Shown piece after piece: positions 26,482-34,795 of a stretch of 64,000 nucleotides of DNA. The notes beneath the pieces are model-generated. The model searched no databases. It had not been told where the DNA came from and saw nothing but the letters and a program-made list of their open reading frames with translations. Every line of letters begins with the position of its first letter. Position 1 is the first letter of the stretch. The DNA is from Methylocystaceae bacterium (lineage in GTDB: Bacteria > Pseudomonadota > Alphaproteobacteria > Rhizobiales > Beijerinckiaceae): positions 1 to 64,000 of the forward strand of contig WSXZ01000018.1 of NCBI GenBank assembly GCA_009773555.1. The letters are read 5' to 3'. Made by a program: the position numbers and the translations under genes.

Positions 26482-27176
26482 TTACCAATGATCGACGCCG
26501 ATCTTTAGAAAATCGCCGCCCTTTATGCCTGCCTCTTTGTAAGCGTCCTTGAGAGTCTGGTCGCAAAAGATCGCTTGGCCGAGGCCGACGATGCGAAAGA
26601 GGTGAGCTGAACCGACCGCCTCGGCCTTGAGATGGATAAAGGGATAACCGCCCGTCACCGGATATGAAGGAAAGCCGTCCGGCTCGACGACGACCGTCAT
26701 CTTCTTGGATTTTTCCAAATCGATCACGTCCCATCCGAAAAGCAGCCGGGTGACCGAACACAGCCAATATTCCGGTCCCGCTTCGCCCGAGGACCAAACA
26801 GTGTCGCATTTGCGGAATTCGCATGCGCCCGGATCGACCCGCTCCAGAAAGGCTTTCATCGCGGATGTGACAAACCACAGTCCGCCGAAGTTTTCGACGT
26901 CCCGCGCCGGCCGGCCGAACTTCTTGTCAAACACAAGCAGTGGCGGCTCGCGATAGTCCGGAAGTCGCCAGGGTGACGCGGCAGCCGCGCATAGCCGTCC
27001 GGCCAGCCAGGCTCAGCAAGGAGCGAACCGCATGCCTGCAAGCGCGCTTCATTCGCAAGCTCGAAGAAAGGCGGCCGCACATTGAGCGCCGCGTTGAATT
27101 TGTAATATTGAGGCGCCTTCGGCTTTCGTCCGCGCATGCGCTGATTTTCCGCCGCTACTTCAGCCGCCTGCGTCAT
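26482..27176 (-). pseudogene. Imm11 (DUF1629) family immunity protein, frameshifted
   Basis: The C-terminal 150 residues (KKFGRPARDVENFGGLWFVT, GPEYWLCSVTRLL) match the Imm11/DUF1629 family of polymorphic-toxin immunity proteins. The N-terminal part lies in another frame, beginning at ATG 27176 (MTQAAEVAAENQRMRG, good GGGAAGGG RBS) and running to PRHPGDF. Adding one C near 26958-26964 joins them as GDFPDYREPPLLVFDKKFG, an expected Imm11 sequence. It is therefore a single-base frameshift, either genuine or a sequencing error. Confidence 0.75.
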
Positions 27177-27219
27177 GCGCCGCCCTTCCCCTGAAATCTT
27201 AGGCCGCCCGTTCCCGCTC

Positions 27220-27300
27220 AGGCCTTCGGCTTGTCGAGAATTGACACGATAATGTGAGTCGTCGTTGCGCGCCGCAGGCGAAGCAATCCAGACTTGCGCC
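27220..27300. repeat. Degenerate REP-like intergenic repeat
   Basis: Contains pieces seen in other intergenic repeats of this window: CAGGCCTTCGGCTTGTCGAGAAT and GCGAAGCAATCCAGA. It lies between the Imm11 pseudogene and the ArsR promoter; no gene is seen here. Confidence 0.45.
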
Positions 27301-27400
27301 GTCGCTCTGAAGTGCTTCGTCGCCGCGCCCCTCGCAATATGGCGCCCGCCATCATCGAAAAACGACCAAAGCAATTGAAAAAGCGCCGATAAAAAATCAT

Positions 27401-27416
27401 TCAACCAATTGGTTGA
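27401..27416. promoter_or_regulatory. ArsR-type operator O1
   Basis: The perfect 16-bp palindrome TCAACCAATTGGTTGA overlaps the -35 region of the arsR-like gene. It shares the half-site TCAACCA with O2. Confidence 0.7.
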
Positions 27417-27440
27417 CATTCGCGGATGAGCCGATATATT
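27413..27440 (+). promoter_or_regulatory. Sigma70-type promoter of the arsR-like gene
   Basis: TTGACA, 16 nt, TATATT. The predicted transcription start (about 27447) coincides with the ATG at 27448, so the mRNA would be leaderless. Confidence 0.6.
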
Positions 27441-27456
27441 CAACCATATGGTTGAA
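27439..27456. promoter_or_regulatory. ArsR-type operator O2 overlapping the start codon
   Basis: The perfect 18-bp palindrome TTCAACCATATGGTTGAA spans the end of the -10 box and the ATG of the regulator gene. It suggests autorepression. Confidence 0.7.
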
Positions 27457-27813
27457 TTAGAAACGCCCCAACTTGATGCCGTCTTTCACGCGCTCGGCGA
27501 CGCCACGCGCCGGCGCATGCTTCGCGAACTCGCAAAGAGCGAACGAACCGTCGGCCAGCTTGCGGAACCTTTTGCGATGTCGCTCGCAGCCGCCTCGAAG
27601 CACGTCAAGGCGCTTGAGACTGCAGGGCTGATCCGGCGCGAAGTGCGCGGCCGCGCCCATATCTGCCGCCTCGCTCCTGGTCCGCTCGCCGGCGCCCACG
27701 CGTGGCTGAATTTCTACGCGCGCTTTTGGACAGACCGTCTGGATGCGCTCGAAGGGCTCCTCCTGACGGAGGACACACGCCGTTCCGACGCCTGCAAAGG
27801 AGACGACTCATGA
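27448..27813 (+). CDS. ArsR family transcriptional repressor
   Basis: A 121-aa winged-helix regulator (FHALGDATRRRMLRELAKSE, then the recognition helix MSLAAASKHVKALETAGLI). No metal-binding Cys motif is present, so it belongs to the non-metal ArsR branch that is usually paired with SRPBCC genes. It overlaps the next gene by ATGA and is flanked by two palindromic operators, so autorepression of a two-gene operon is likely. Confidence 0.92.
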   Translation: MVELETPQLDAVFHALGDATRRRMLRELAKSERTVGQLAEPFAMSLAAASKHVKALETAGLIRREVRGRAHICRLAPGPLAGAHAWLNFYARFWTDRLDALEGLLLTEDTRRSDACKGDDS

Positions 27814-28343
27814 CTGATATCGCAACGCCAAATGCCTACGGCGCGCTTACCGAGCCCGCCACCTTGACGATCGAGCGCCTTCTCCCCGGCCCCATAGAGC
27901 GCGTCTGGGCCTATCTCACGGAGAGCGAACTGCGCCGCAAATGGCTGGCGGCGGGGCCGATGGAGATGAAGGTCGGCGCGCCCTTCGAATTCGTCTGGCG
28001 CAACGACGAACTGACCGATCCGCCTGGTCAGCGGCCGACCGGCTTTGGCGACGAGCATCGGATGCAAAGCCGCATCACCGAGGTCGATCCGCCCCGCAAG
28101 CTTGCCTTCGCATGGCAAGGCAGCGGCGACGTTTCTTTCGAGCTCGAGCCAAGGGGAGATCATGTGCTGCTGACCGTGATCCATCGACGTCTGCCCGACC
28201 GCGCAACCCTGTTGAAGGTCGGAGCCGGCTGGCACATGCACCTCGATATCCTGGTCGCCCGAGCGACAGGCAAGCAGCCGGCGCCATTCTGGGAAGGCTG
28301 GAGCCGCCTGCAGATGGAATACGACAAGCGGATGCCCGCCTGA
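27810..28343 (+). CDS. SRPBCC (AHSA1-like) domain protein
   Basis: A 177-aa START-like/AHSA1 fold protein (LTIERLLPGPIERVWAYLTE, LVARATGKQPAPFWEGW). Such proteins are regularly encoded after ArsR regulators and may bind small hydrophobic ligands. The start at 27810 is inside the arsR stop (translational coupling). The longer ORF in the track reads arsR out of frame. Confidence 0.9.
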   Translation: MTDIATPNAYGALTEPATLTIERLLPGPIERVWAYLTESELRRKWLAAGPMEMKVGAPFEFVWRNDELTDPPGQRPTGFGDEHRMQSRITEVDPPRKLAFAWQGSGDVSFELEPRGDHVLLTVIHRRLPDRATLLKVGAGWHMHLDILVARATGKQPAPFWEGWSRLQMEYDKRMPA

Positions 28344-28409
28344 CGGCGCGTCTTTAGGGTTGGCGACCGAAAGCCGTTCGCCAATAAACCGCTTTGGCGG
28401 GAAACCGCG

Positions 28410-29012
28410 CTACCCTTGCGGCAGGTCGAAGCGCTGGCAGCTGATCGCGCTCAGGCGGCCACGCGCGCGCTCCTGATCGGAGGCGCGCTTCGCCAAAGAG
28501 CGGATCAGAATGAAGCCGCGCTTCGCCGGCGCCGTGAGCCGCACTTCCTGCGGCGGCGGGGCGTCGCCCTCATCGGCGCTCGTCAACGCGTCGATCTGGC
28601 GCGCGTCGCCGACGACAATGTCGATCTTGCCTTTGATCGCCGAGCGATCGGTCATCGAATGATAGATGCGGCCGGCGTTGGCGTGAAATGAAAGACCGAG
28701 AAAATCCTCGCCGTCGACGCTCGTCTTGACCCGCAGCGGCCCCTTGGCGAGATCATAGACGCAGACCGCCTCGGCGAAGGCCGGATCCTCGAATGGCAGC
28801 GTCTCGGCGCCGGGCGCCATCTGCGGCAGCATCACCAGGCCTTCCGCCGGCGCGGCGTTCTTCACATAGGACGCGAGTCGCGCGAGCGCGTCGTTCGGCG
28901 CCAAGGTCGGCATCAGCAGCACCGAAACGATATGCACGACCCCCGCGACGAGCAGCGTCGCGAACAGCCACGGCAAAAGGTCGAGATAGCGATCGGGAAT
29001 GTTCAGGCGCAT
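28410..29012 (-). CDS. DUF1254 domain-containing membrane protein
   Basis: A 200-aa protein with one N-terminal TM helix (about 12-34) and a periplasmic DUF1254-like domain (YDLAKGPLRVKTSVDGEDFL). DUF1254 and DUF1214 genes occur as adjacent pairs, as here with the upstream gene, whose end it overlaps by 10 bp. Function is unknown. Its last codons are duplicated at 23754-23800. Confidence 0.88.
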   Translation of the reverse strand: MRLNIPDRYLDLLPWLFATLLVAGVVHIVSVLLMPTLAPNDALARLASYVKNAAPAEGLVMLPQMAPGAETLPFEDPAFAEAVCVYDLAKGPLRVKTSVDGEDFLGLSFHANAGRIYHSMTDRSAIKGKIDIVVGDARQIDALTSADEGDAPPPQEVRLTAPAKRGFILIRSLAKRASDQERARGRLSAISCQRFDLPQG

Positions 29013-29593
29013 CCGAGTTTCACAATTTTTGGAAAGGAATTTGGATCTGGAGCCGACTCGATGTCGAGCGGCGTATCATAGAGCCGCAGCATGACGACGA
29101 AGCCCTTCGCCTCGCCCGGCGACAGCCAATTGCCGGGCCGCGCCTCGCGCGCGACGTCGATCTCAAAGGCGCCGCCCTCCTTGCGCAGAACGTCGACCGA
29201 GGAATAGCCATAGCGCTCGGCGGGATTGGCGAGCAGCCGGCCGTCGGGGCTCGCCAGCGCGATCGTCCAGAAGCGTGCGGCCGGCAAAGGATCGATAATC
29301 CGATATTCGCATTCGGCGCTGAGCGGCGCGCCATTGGAGTCGGCGCGGGCGATGAAGGCCAGTCCTTGATCGCGGCCGAGCGGCGCTTCTCCAGAACGCG
29401 AGATAACGGCCCGCGCATAGGGGTCGATGTCGGCGCCGCCGATATGCGGCCAGGCGGTCCACGGCCCGGCGCGCAAAGAATTGAAGCCATAGCCGGCGTT
29501 GAGCGACAGAACGGTCGCAAACAGGCCGATGCCGACCCCGGCGATCATCGCGGAGCCGGCGCGCAGATAATTTGCGTAAGGCTTGAGGTCCAA
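29003..29593 (-). CDS. DUF1214 domain-containing membrane protein
   Basis: The preferred start is a TTG at 29593 (LDLKPYANYLRAG) with GGAG 7 nt upstream; the track's ORF begins inside the PBP1A gene out of frame. There is one N-terminal TM helix and a DUF1214 domain (YRIIDPLPAARFWTIALASPDG). It is paired with DUF1254 in one unit downstream of PBP1A. Function is unknown. Confidence 0.88.
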   Translation of the reverse strand: MDLKPYANYLRAGSAMIAGVGIGLFATVLSLNAGYGFNSLRAGPWTAWPHIGGADIDPYARAVISRSGEAPLGRDQGLAFIARADSNGAPLSAECEYRIIDPLPAARFWTIALASPDGRLLANPAERYGYSSVDVLRKEGGAFEIDVAREARPGNWLSPGEAKGFVVMLRLYDTPLDIESAPDPNSFPKIVKLGCA

Positions 29594-29609
29594 GGGTGCG
29601 CTCCCGCCG

Positions 29610-31847
29610 CTAACGGATGACGCCGACGGCGGCGTCGCTGGCGCGCTGCGCCTCGCGCCGCACAGCGTCGGATGCGGCGGGTTCAGGCGCTTCAAGCGCG
29701 CTCTGCTTGTCGCCGCCGACCGCTTTGATCTTCGTTTGAAGCGATTCCAGCGCCTGCATCGCGCCCTTGGACAGGGTCGCGGGACGCTGCGGCGCGCCAA
29801 GTTCGAGCGGCTTGACGACATTGGCGTTCACCGCGGCGGTCGCGCCCTTGGGATCCGGCTTCAAGCCGACAATGGGCTTCAGGATCGCGCCCTGATGCGC
29901 ATAGGCCATGATGTCGTGCCAGGTGCCTGCCGGCAGCGTGCCGCCGGTCATGTTGTTCATCGGGGCGTTGTCGTCATTGCCGTACCAGACGCAGCCGCCC
30001 ATCGTTCCGGAATAGCCGCAGAACCAGGCGTCCTTATAGCCATTTGTGGTGCCGGTCTTGCCGATCACGTCGATGCCCTCGCCGAGCTGCGCGCGCTTGC
30101 CGGTGCCTTCCTCGACGACCTTCTTCATCATGCCGGCGAGTTCGACGACCTTGTCGAGCGGCACCGCCTGCGCTTGCGGCGGCGCGTCGCGATCGTGGCG
30201 ATAGAGCAGATCGCCCTGGCGATTGCGGATCTCGACGGCGGCGTAAGGCGTGACCTTTTTGCCGCCGTTGACGAAGGCCCCGTAGCCCGCCGAATGTTCG
30301 AGCAGGATCACGTCGCTCTGTCCGACCGGAAGCGAAGGCGTGTCCTCGAGCGGCGTGGTGATGCCGAGCCGCCTGCACGTTTCAATGATCTTGGCGCGGC
30401 CGATGCGCGAATCGCCCTTGCCGATCGCCTGCGACAGTTGAATGGCGACCGTGTTCAAGGATTTCGCCAGCGCCATGGCGAGCGGCATGGAGCCGGCATA
30501 GCCGCCGCTGTAATTATGGACGCAGTAATTGCCGATGCAGGTCGGCCGGTCAGTGACGATGGTCGTCGGCTTGAAACGGCCGGTCATCAGCGCCGTGAGA
30601 TAGACGTAGGGCTTGAAGGAGGAGCCCGGCTGGCGCGCGGCGTCGGTCGCGCGATTGAACTGGCTTGCGCCATAATCCCGTCCGCCGACGATGGCGCGCA
30701 CGGCGCCGTCCGGCTCCATGACAACCGCGGCGCTCTGCTTGACATGGAAACTGCGGCCCTGCTCGCGCAAATTGGTTTCGATGACGTCTTCGGCGCGCTT
30801 CTGGACGTTGGAATCGAGCGTGGTGCGCACGCTGAGCACGCGATTGTCGCCGAGCTTGCCGTCCTGCGCGAATTTGCGGATTTCGCTGTAGGCGTAATCG
30901 AGATACCAGTCGGGGCTCGTCTCGCGGGCGCGGTCGATCGGCGTCGCCGGACTGCGCTGCGCCGCGATGATCTGGCTTTCGGTCATGAAGCCGGAGTCGA
31001 CAAGATTGTTCAAAACGTCATTGGCGCGCGCGCGCGCCGCCGGCAGATTGACGTGCGGCGCATATTTCGTTGGCGCCTTGAAGAGGCCGGCGAGCATCGC
31101 CGCCTCGGAGAGCGTGACGTCTTTGACCGACTTGCCGAAATAGAATTCGGCCGCCGCCTGAATGCCGAAAGCGCCGCCGCCCATATAGACGCGATCGAGA
31201 TAGAGCTTGAGGATTTCGCGCTTGGTCAGATGGTGCTCGAGCCACAACGCCAGAAAGGCCTCATTGATCTTGCGGGTGATGGTGCGCTCATTCGAAAGGA
31301 AAAGATTCTTGGCGAGCTGCTGGCTGATGGAGGAGCCGCCCTGCACCACGCCCGATGACCGGGCGTTGACGGTGAGCGCCCGCAGCGTGCCGATCACGTC
31401 GATGCCGAAATGTTCGTAGAAGCGGCGGTCTTCCGTCGCCAGCACCGCCTTGATAAGATAATCTGGAAATTGGTCGAGCGGCACGGCGTCGTCATGCTTG
31501 ATGCCGCGCTGGCCGACTTCCGCGCCGTAGCGATCGAGGAAGGTGACCGCGAGATCGGTCTGCTTGAGCCAATTCCCGTCGCTGGTCATCTGGAAGGCCG
31601 ACGACGCGAGCGCCATGGCGACGATGCCGGCGCCCAGGCCGAGCGTCAGCGCCTCGCAGGAGAGCTCCACGCCGACCCGGGCAAGGCCGGAGACATGGAA
31701 CCGCTCCATGAAGGTCGAATAATCCTCATAGATCTCGCGGGCGCGCCGCCCGCTCTGGAACATGGCGGAATCGATGCGCGCATCGATCGCGAGCAGGATG
31801 CGCCGCAAGCGCTTGGCGAAAGCAGAAGCCTGGAAACGCTCCAACAC
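29610..31847 (-). CDS. Class A penicillin-binding protein (PBP1A family)
   Basis: A 745-aa bifunctional peptidoglycan synthase: a TM helix at about 65-85, a GT51 transglycosylase with EDRRFYEHFGID and GGSSISQQLAKNLFL, and a transpeptidase with the nucleophile in GSSFKPYVY (SxxK), SLNT and KTGTTNGYKDAW. The C-terminal 60 residues are Ala-rich and unstructured. It polymerises and cross-links glycan strands at the inner membrane. DUF1214-DUF1254 follow closely on the same strand. Confidence 0.95.
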   Translation of the reverse strand: MLERFQASAFAKRLRRILLAIDARIDSAMFQSGRRAREIYEDYSTFMERFHVSGLARVGVELSCEALTLGLGAGIVAMALASSAFQMTSDGNWLKQTDLAVTFLDRYGAEVGQRGIKHDDAVPLDQFPDYLIKAVLATEDRRFYEHFGIDVIGTLRALTVNARSSGVVQGGSSISQQLAKNLFLSNERTITRKINEAFLALWLEHHLTKREILKLYLDRVYMGGGAFGIQAAAEFYFGKSVKDVTLSEAAMLAGLFKAPTKYAPHVNLPAARARANDVLNNLVDSGFMTESQIIAAQRSPATPIDRARETSPDWYLDYAYSEIRKFAQDGKLGDNRVLSVRTTLDSNVQKRAEDVIETNLREQGRSFHVKQSAAVVMEPDGAVRAIVGGRDYGASQFNRATDAARQPGSSFKPYVYLTALMTGRFKPTTIVTDRPTCIGNYCVHNYSGGYAGSMPLAMALAKSLNTVAIQLSQAIGKGDSRIGRAKIIETCRRLGITTPLEDTPSLPVGQSDVILLEHSAGYGAFVNGGKKVTPYAAVEIRNRQGDLLYRHDRDAPPQAQAVPLDKVVELAGMMKKVVEEGTGKRAQLGEGIDVIGKTGTTNGYKDAWFCGYSGTMGGCVWYGNDDNAPMNNMTGGTLPAGTWHDIMAYAHQGAILKPIVGLKPDPKGATAAVNANVVKPLELGAPQRPATLSKGAMQALESLQTKIKAVGGDKQSALEAPEPAASDAVRREAQRASDAAVGVIR

Positions 31848-31948
31848 AGCTCAAATGCTCCCCGCGCCGATAAAACTTACCCGCGCTTTGTGGACATTAA
31901 CACTTTTTAAACCATCTTGACGACAGTCCGCGCGACCCACACTGCGTT

Positions 31949-32584
31949 ATGGTTTCTGTCGCGCAAAGCGCAAGCCGAAAGAGAAGGATGGCGTTAAAAA
32001 AAGGCGAAAATGCCCCAGATCACGCTGCAAGCGGCTGGAACCGCGCGAATCCGGAGAACAGGACAGGGTCCAAAAGCGTCGAGCGCGCGCGGCGCGCCCT
32101 CCCGGTCGAGGCCGCGCCGACCGAGACTCCGTTCTGGGAAAAGCCGCTTTCGGCCTTAACCCGCGCCGAGTGGGAGCAGCTCTGCGACGGCTGCGGCCGC
32201 TGCTGTCTGGTGAAGCTCGAAGACGAGGACACGGGCGCGATTCACCACACGAGCGTCGCCTGCAAACTGCTGGACCAGCAGAGCTGCCGCTGCGGCGACT
32301 ATCCACGGCGACGGCGCTACGTGCCGGATTGTGTGCGGCTCACGCTGGAAAAGCTAGTGGGCATTCCCTGGCTGCCGCCGACCTGCGCCTATGTGCTGCG
32401 CCATCAGGGCAAGCCGCTGCCGCCCTGGCATCCGCTGATCTCCGGCGATCCTGAAAGCGTCTCTCGCGCCGGCGTGTCGGCGCGCGGCCGGATCGAGGCC
32501 GGCGAAGACGACATCGAGACCGACGATCTGCCGGATTTTATCCGGCTGTGGCCGAAGCGCTGGCCGAAGAAGGCGCGGTGGTGA
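31949..32584 (+). CDS. YcgN/UPF0260 family cysteine cluster protein
   Basis: A 211-aa protein with the CxxCGxCC motif (LCDGCGRCCLVKLED) and further Cys (CKLLDQQSCRCGDYP, PDCVRL, TCAYVL) typical of YcgN/UPF0260, thought to bind an iron-sulfur or zinc centre. An alternative ATG at 31988 has a purine-rich sequence too close for a good RBS. The N-terminal 50 residues are variable. Function is unknown. Confidence 0.88.
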   Translation: MVSVAQSASRKRRMALKKGENAPDHAASGWNRANPENRTGSKSVERARRALPVEAAPTETPFWEKPLSALTRAEWEQLCDGCGRCCLVKLEDEDTGAIHHTSVACKLLDQQSCRCGDYPRRRRYVPDCVRLTLEKLVGIPWLPPTCAYVLRHQGKPLPPWHPLISGDPESVSRAGVSARGRIEAGEDDIETDDLPDFIRLWPKRWPKKARW

Positions 32585-32623
32585 CGAGCGTCTGAGATTT
32601 TTCTGTATGTAGGTATTTATTCT

Positions 32624-32650
32624 TTGACAGCCGGACGATGGTCCTATAGA
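32624..32650 (+). promoter_or_regulatory. Sigma70-type promoter for the candidate sRNA
   Basis: TTGACA, 15 nt, TATAGA; about 6 nt upstream of the predicted 5' end of a 135-nt RNA that ends in a strong terminator. The spacer is slightly short. Confidence 0.5.
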
Positions 32651-32655
32651 AAAGC

Positions 32656-32790
32656 GCCATGCTCCAAAATTGCGCTTGAGCGGCGCGAACGAGTTTTACC
32701 GGCGCGGCGTCCTCTCCTCCCGTTCCCCCGCGCCCCACTGGTCCCCTCGCGTTCGAGACGCTTGCGTCTTGGGCCGAGGGGATTTTTTGG
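32656..32790 (+). ncRNA. Candidate trans-acting small RNA with CUCCUCCC motif
   Basis: An intergenic stretch between YcgN and the GTA cluster with promoter and Rho-independent terminator but no credible ORF. It contains TCTCCTCCCG, an anti-Shine-Dalgarno-like motif found in the loops of several alphaproteobacterial sRNAs (cuckoo/ar14-type). The two track ORFs over it (plus 32624-32947, minus 32538-32873) have no coding signature. I do not recognise a named RNA family. Confidence 0.5.
32742..32788 (+). terminator. Y-shaped Rho-independent terminator
   Basis: Outer stem TCCCCTCG/CGAGGGGA, an inner hairpin AGACG-CTTG-CGTCT and then six T residues. Confidence 0.85.
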
Positions 32791-32829
32791 AGCGTTGCTG
32801 AAAACTGATTCCTCAGACTCCCGGCTTGT

Positions 32830-32937
32830 CCCTCCCGACGCGCGCAGCGCGATGGGAAATCCAGGGGCGACATCGAACACGCTTGTTGTGACTCTCGATT
32901 CCCGATCAGGCCTGCGGCCTGTCGGGAATGACACCCC
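32830..32937. repeat. REP-like repeat, type A (copy 1)
   Basis: CTCGATTCCCGATCAGGCC..GGCCTGTCGGGAATGACA with an inner stem. Related copies lie at 46210-46330 and 49655-49770, all between GTA genes. No gene is seen in 32790-32993. Confidence 0.75.
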
Positions 32938-32993
32938 AGTCTCTTGAGTTAATCAAACTCATTCAACCAATACCCCTTCCCGGAGACTCGCAG

Positions 32994-33539
32994 ATGCGAG
33001 CCAAATCCGCGCCGCCGTGCGATGAAAAGATCGCGCAGGCGAAGCTTCTCTACGACTCGGGCGTCACGCCCATCGGCGAAATTCTCGAACTGCTCGGCAT
33101 GAGCGTCGGGCGGTTCCGCCGCTTTCGCGAAATTCACGGCTGGCCGCTGCGCGCCTCCGCCTGCGCACCCCGCAGAAAAGCGACGGACGAAACGCCGCCG
33201 GCGAAGAAACCGCGCGACGCGGGGCGACTCATCGCGCGGCTCGAAGACGCCGTCGAACAGGAATTCGCCCGCGCCGAAGTGGCGCTCGCCAAACATGCGC
33301 CCAAAACCATCGAGACGAGCGCCCGCACGCTCGCAAGCCTCGTCAAAACGCTCGGCGAGTTAAAGCGCATGCGGCGCGAGAGCGAGGACAAGAAGAACGA
33401 CGCAGACGATGACAGCGACCAATCCGTCGGAGACGCGAGCGAAGGAGGCGGCGACGCGCCGCCCCGCGAATTGGCCGAACTCCGCGCGGAGCTTGCTCGA
33501 CGACTTGAGCGCCTGCGCGGCGCAGGGCCGACTGAGTGA
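32994..33539 (+). CDS. GTA gp1-like small terminase (TerS-like) protein
   Basis: First gene of the GTA-like cluster, 181 aa from ATG 32994 (GGAG upstream). The N-terminal part has a helix-turn-helix (AKLLYDSGVTPIGEILELLGMSVGRFRRFREIHG) as expected for a DNA-recognising small terminase, then a helical region. The C-terminus is Asp/Glu-rich. It overlaps the TerL gene by 131 bp. By analogy with RcGTA gp1 it would help start DNA packaging. Confidence 0.7.
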   Translation: MRAKSAPPCDEKIAQAKLLYDSGVTPIGEILELLGMSVGRFRRFREIHGWPLRASACAPRRKATDETPPAKKPRDAGRLIARLEDAVEQEFARAEVALAKHAPKTIETSARTLASLVKTLGELKRMRRESEDKKNDADDDSDQSVGDASEGGGDAPPRELAELRAELARRLERLRGAGPTE

Positions 33540-34786
33540 GACGCTCGACGGTCTGAGCGCGAGAGAACTGGCGCGGCTTCTCGACGAGTGGGAATTCATC
33601 GCGCGCCGCGATCAATGGCCGCCGCATTTGGCCGCGAGCGGCGCGCCGTGGCGCACATGGCTGATCCTTGGCGGACGCGGCGCGGGCAAGACTCGCGCCG
33701 GCGCCGAATGGGTCAAAGCGCTGGCGCTCGGACGCGCGCAATTTTCGCTCCGCCCGCTCGGGCGCATCGCGCTTGTCGGCGAGACGGCGGCTGATGTTCG
33801 CGAAGTGATGGTCGAGGGCGTCTCCGGTCTTCTCGCCGTGCATGGGCCGCGCGAGCGGCCGCGCTGGGAGACGACGCGAAAGCGGCTCGTCTGGGACTCG
33901 GGCGCCGTGGCGCAGGCGTTTTCGGCGGAAGATCCGGAAAGCCTGCGCGGCCCGCAGTTTCACGCCGCCTGGTGCGACGAACTCGCCAAATGGCGCTACG
34001 CCAGGGAGACATGGGACATGCTGCAATTCGGCCTGCGTCTCGGCGACTGGCCGCGTAAAAGAGCTGATCGCGCATCCGACGAGCGTCGTGACCCGCGCCT
34101 TGACGCGCGAGAACGCCGCCAATCTGGCGCCGTCGTTTCTCGAAAGCGTCGTCGCGCAATATGCCGGCACGCGATTGGGCCGCCAGGAGCTCGACGGCGA
34201 AATTCTCGACGAGCGCAAGGACGCGCTATGGACGCGCGACATGCTGGAGCGCGCCCGCGTCCATGAGGCGCCGCCGCTCAAGCGCATCGTCGTCGCCGTC
34301 GATCCGCCGGCGAGTTCGGGCAAGCGCGCCGACAATTGCGGGATCGTGGCGGCAGGGATTGAACAGGCAGGCATGCTCTACGTGCTCGCCGACGCGACTT
34401 TGTCGGCGGCGCGGCCGGCGCAATGGGCGCGCGCGGCGATCGCGCTCTATCACAGACTTTCGGCCGACACGCTTGTCGCCGAAGTCAATCAGGGCGGCGA
34501 GATGGTGCGCGCCGTGCTGAACGAAGCCGATCCGTCGGCGCCGGTGACGATGGCGCGGGCGACGCGCGGCAAATATTTGCGCGCCGCGCCGGTCGCGCAG
34601 CTTTATGAACAGGGCCGCGTCAAACATGTCGGCGCCTTTCCGGCGCTCGAAGACGAGATGTGCGATTTCGGCGCCGACGGGCTTTCGTCGGGGCGCAGTC
34701 CCGATCGACTCGACGCTCTGGTCTGGGCGATCACGGCTTTGGCGCTGACGCCGAAAGCGCCCGAGCCGCGCATGCGGCGGGTGTGA
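33409..34786 (+). pseudogene. GTA large terminase (TerL, gp2), internal deletion and frameshift
   Basis: The N-terminal half (frame of 33409) holds the ATPase: Walker A GGRGAGKTRAG and a Walker B-like region GPQFHAAWCDELAKW. After RLGDWPR (about 34055) the frame changes, and the C-terminal nuclease half (KELIAHPTSVVTRALTREN, VVAVDPPASSGKRADNCG) is in the +1 frame to 34786. Family members carry a TTTPRP-type ATPase coupling motif exactly at this junction. Here it is missing, so roughly 35 nt were lost. No full-length packaging motor can be made from this sequence as read. Confidence 0.85.
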
Positions 34787-34795
34787 AAGGGCGCA

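Noticed and set aside
29583-31358. 591-aa plus-strand ORF opposite PBP1A
   Set aside because: Shadow; the minus strand shows the complete GT51 and transpeptidase motifs.
32538-32947. Two ORFs on either strand between YcgN and the GTA cluster
   Set aside because: They cross a strong terminator and repeat sequence and show no protein-like composition; a small RNA and a repeat explain the region better.
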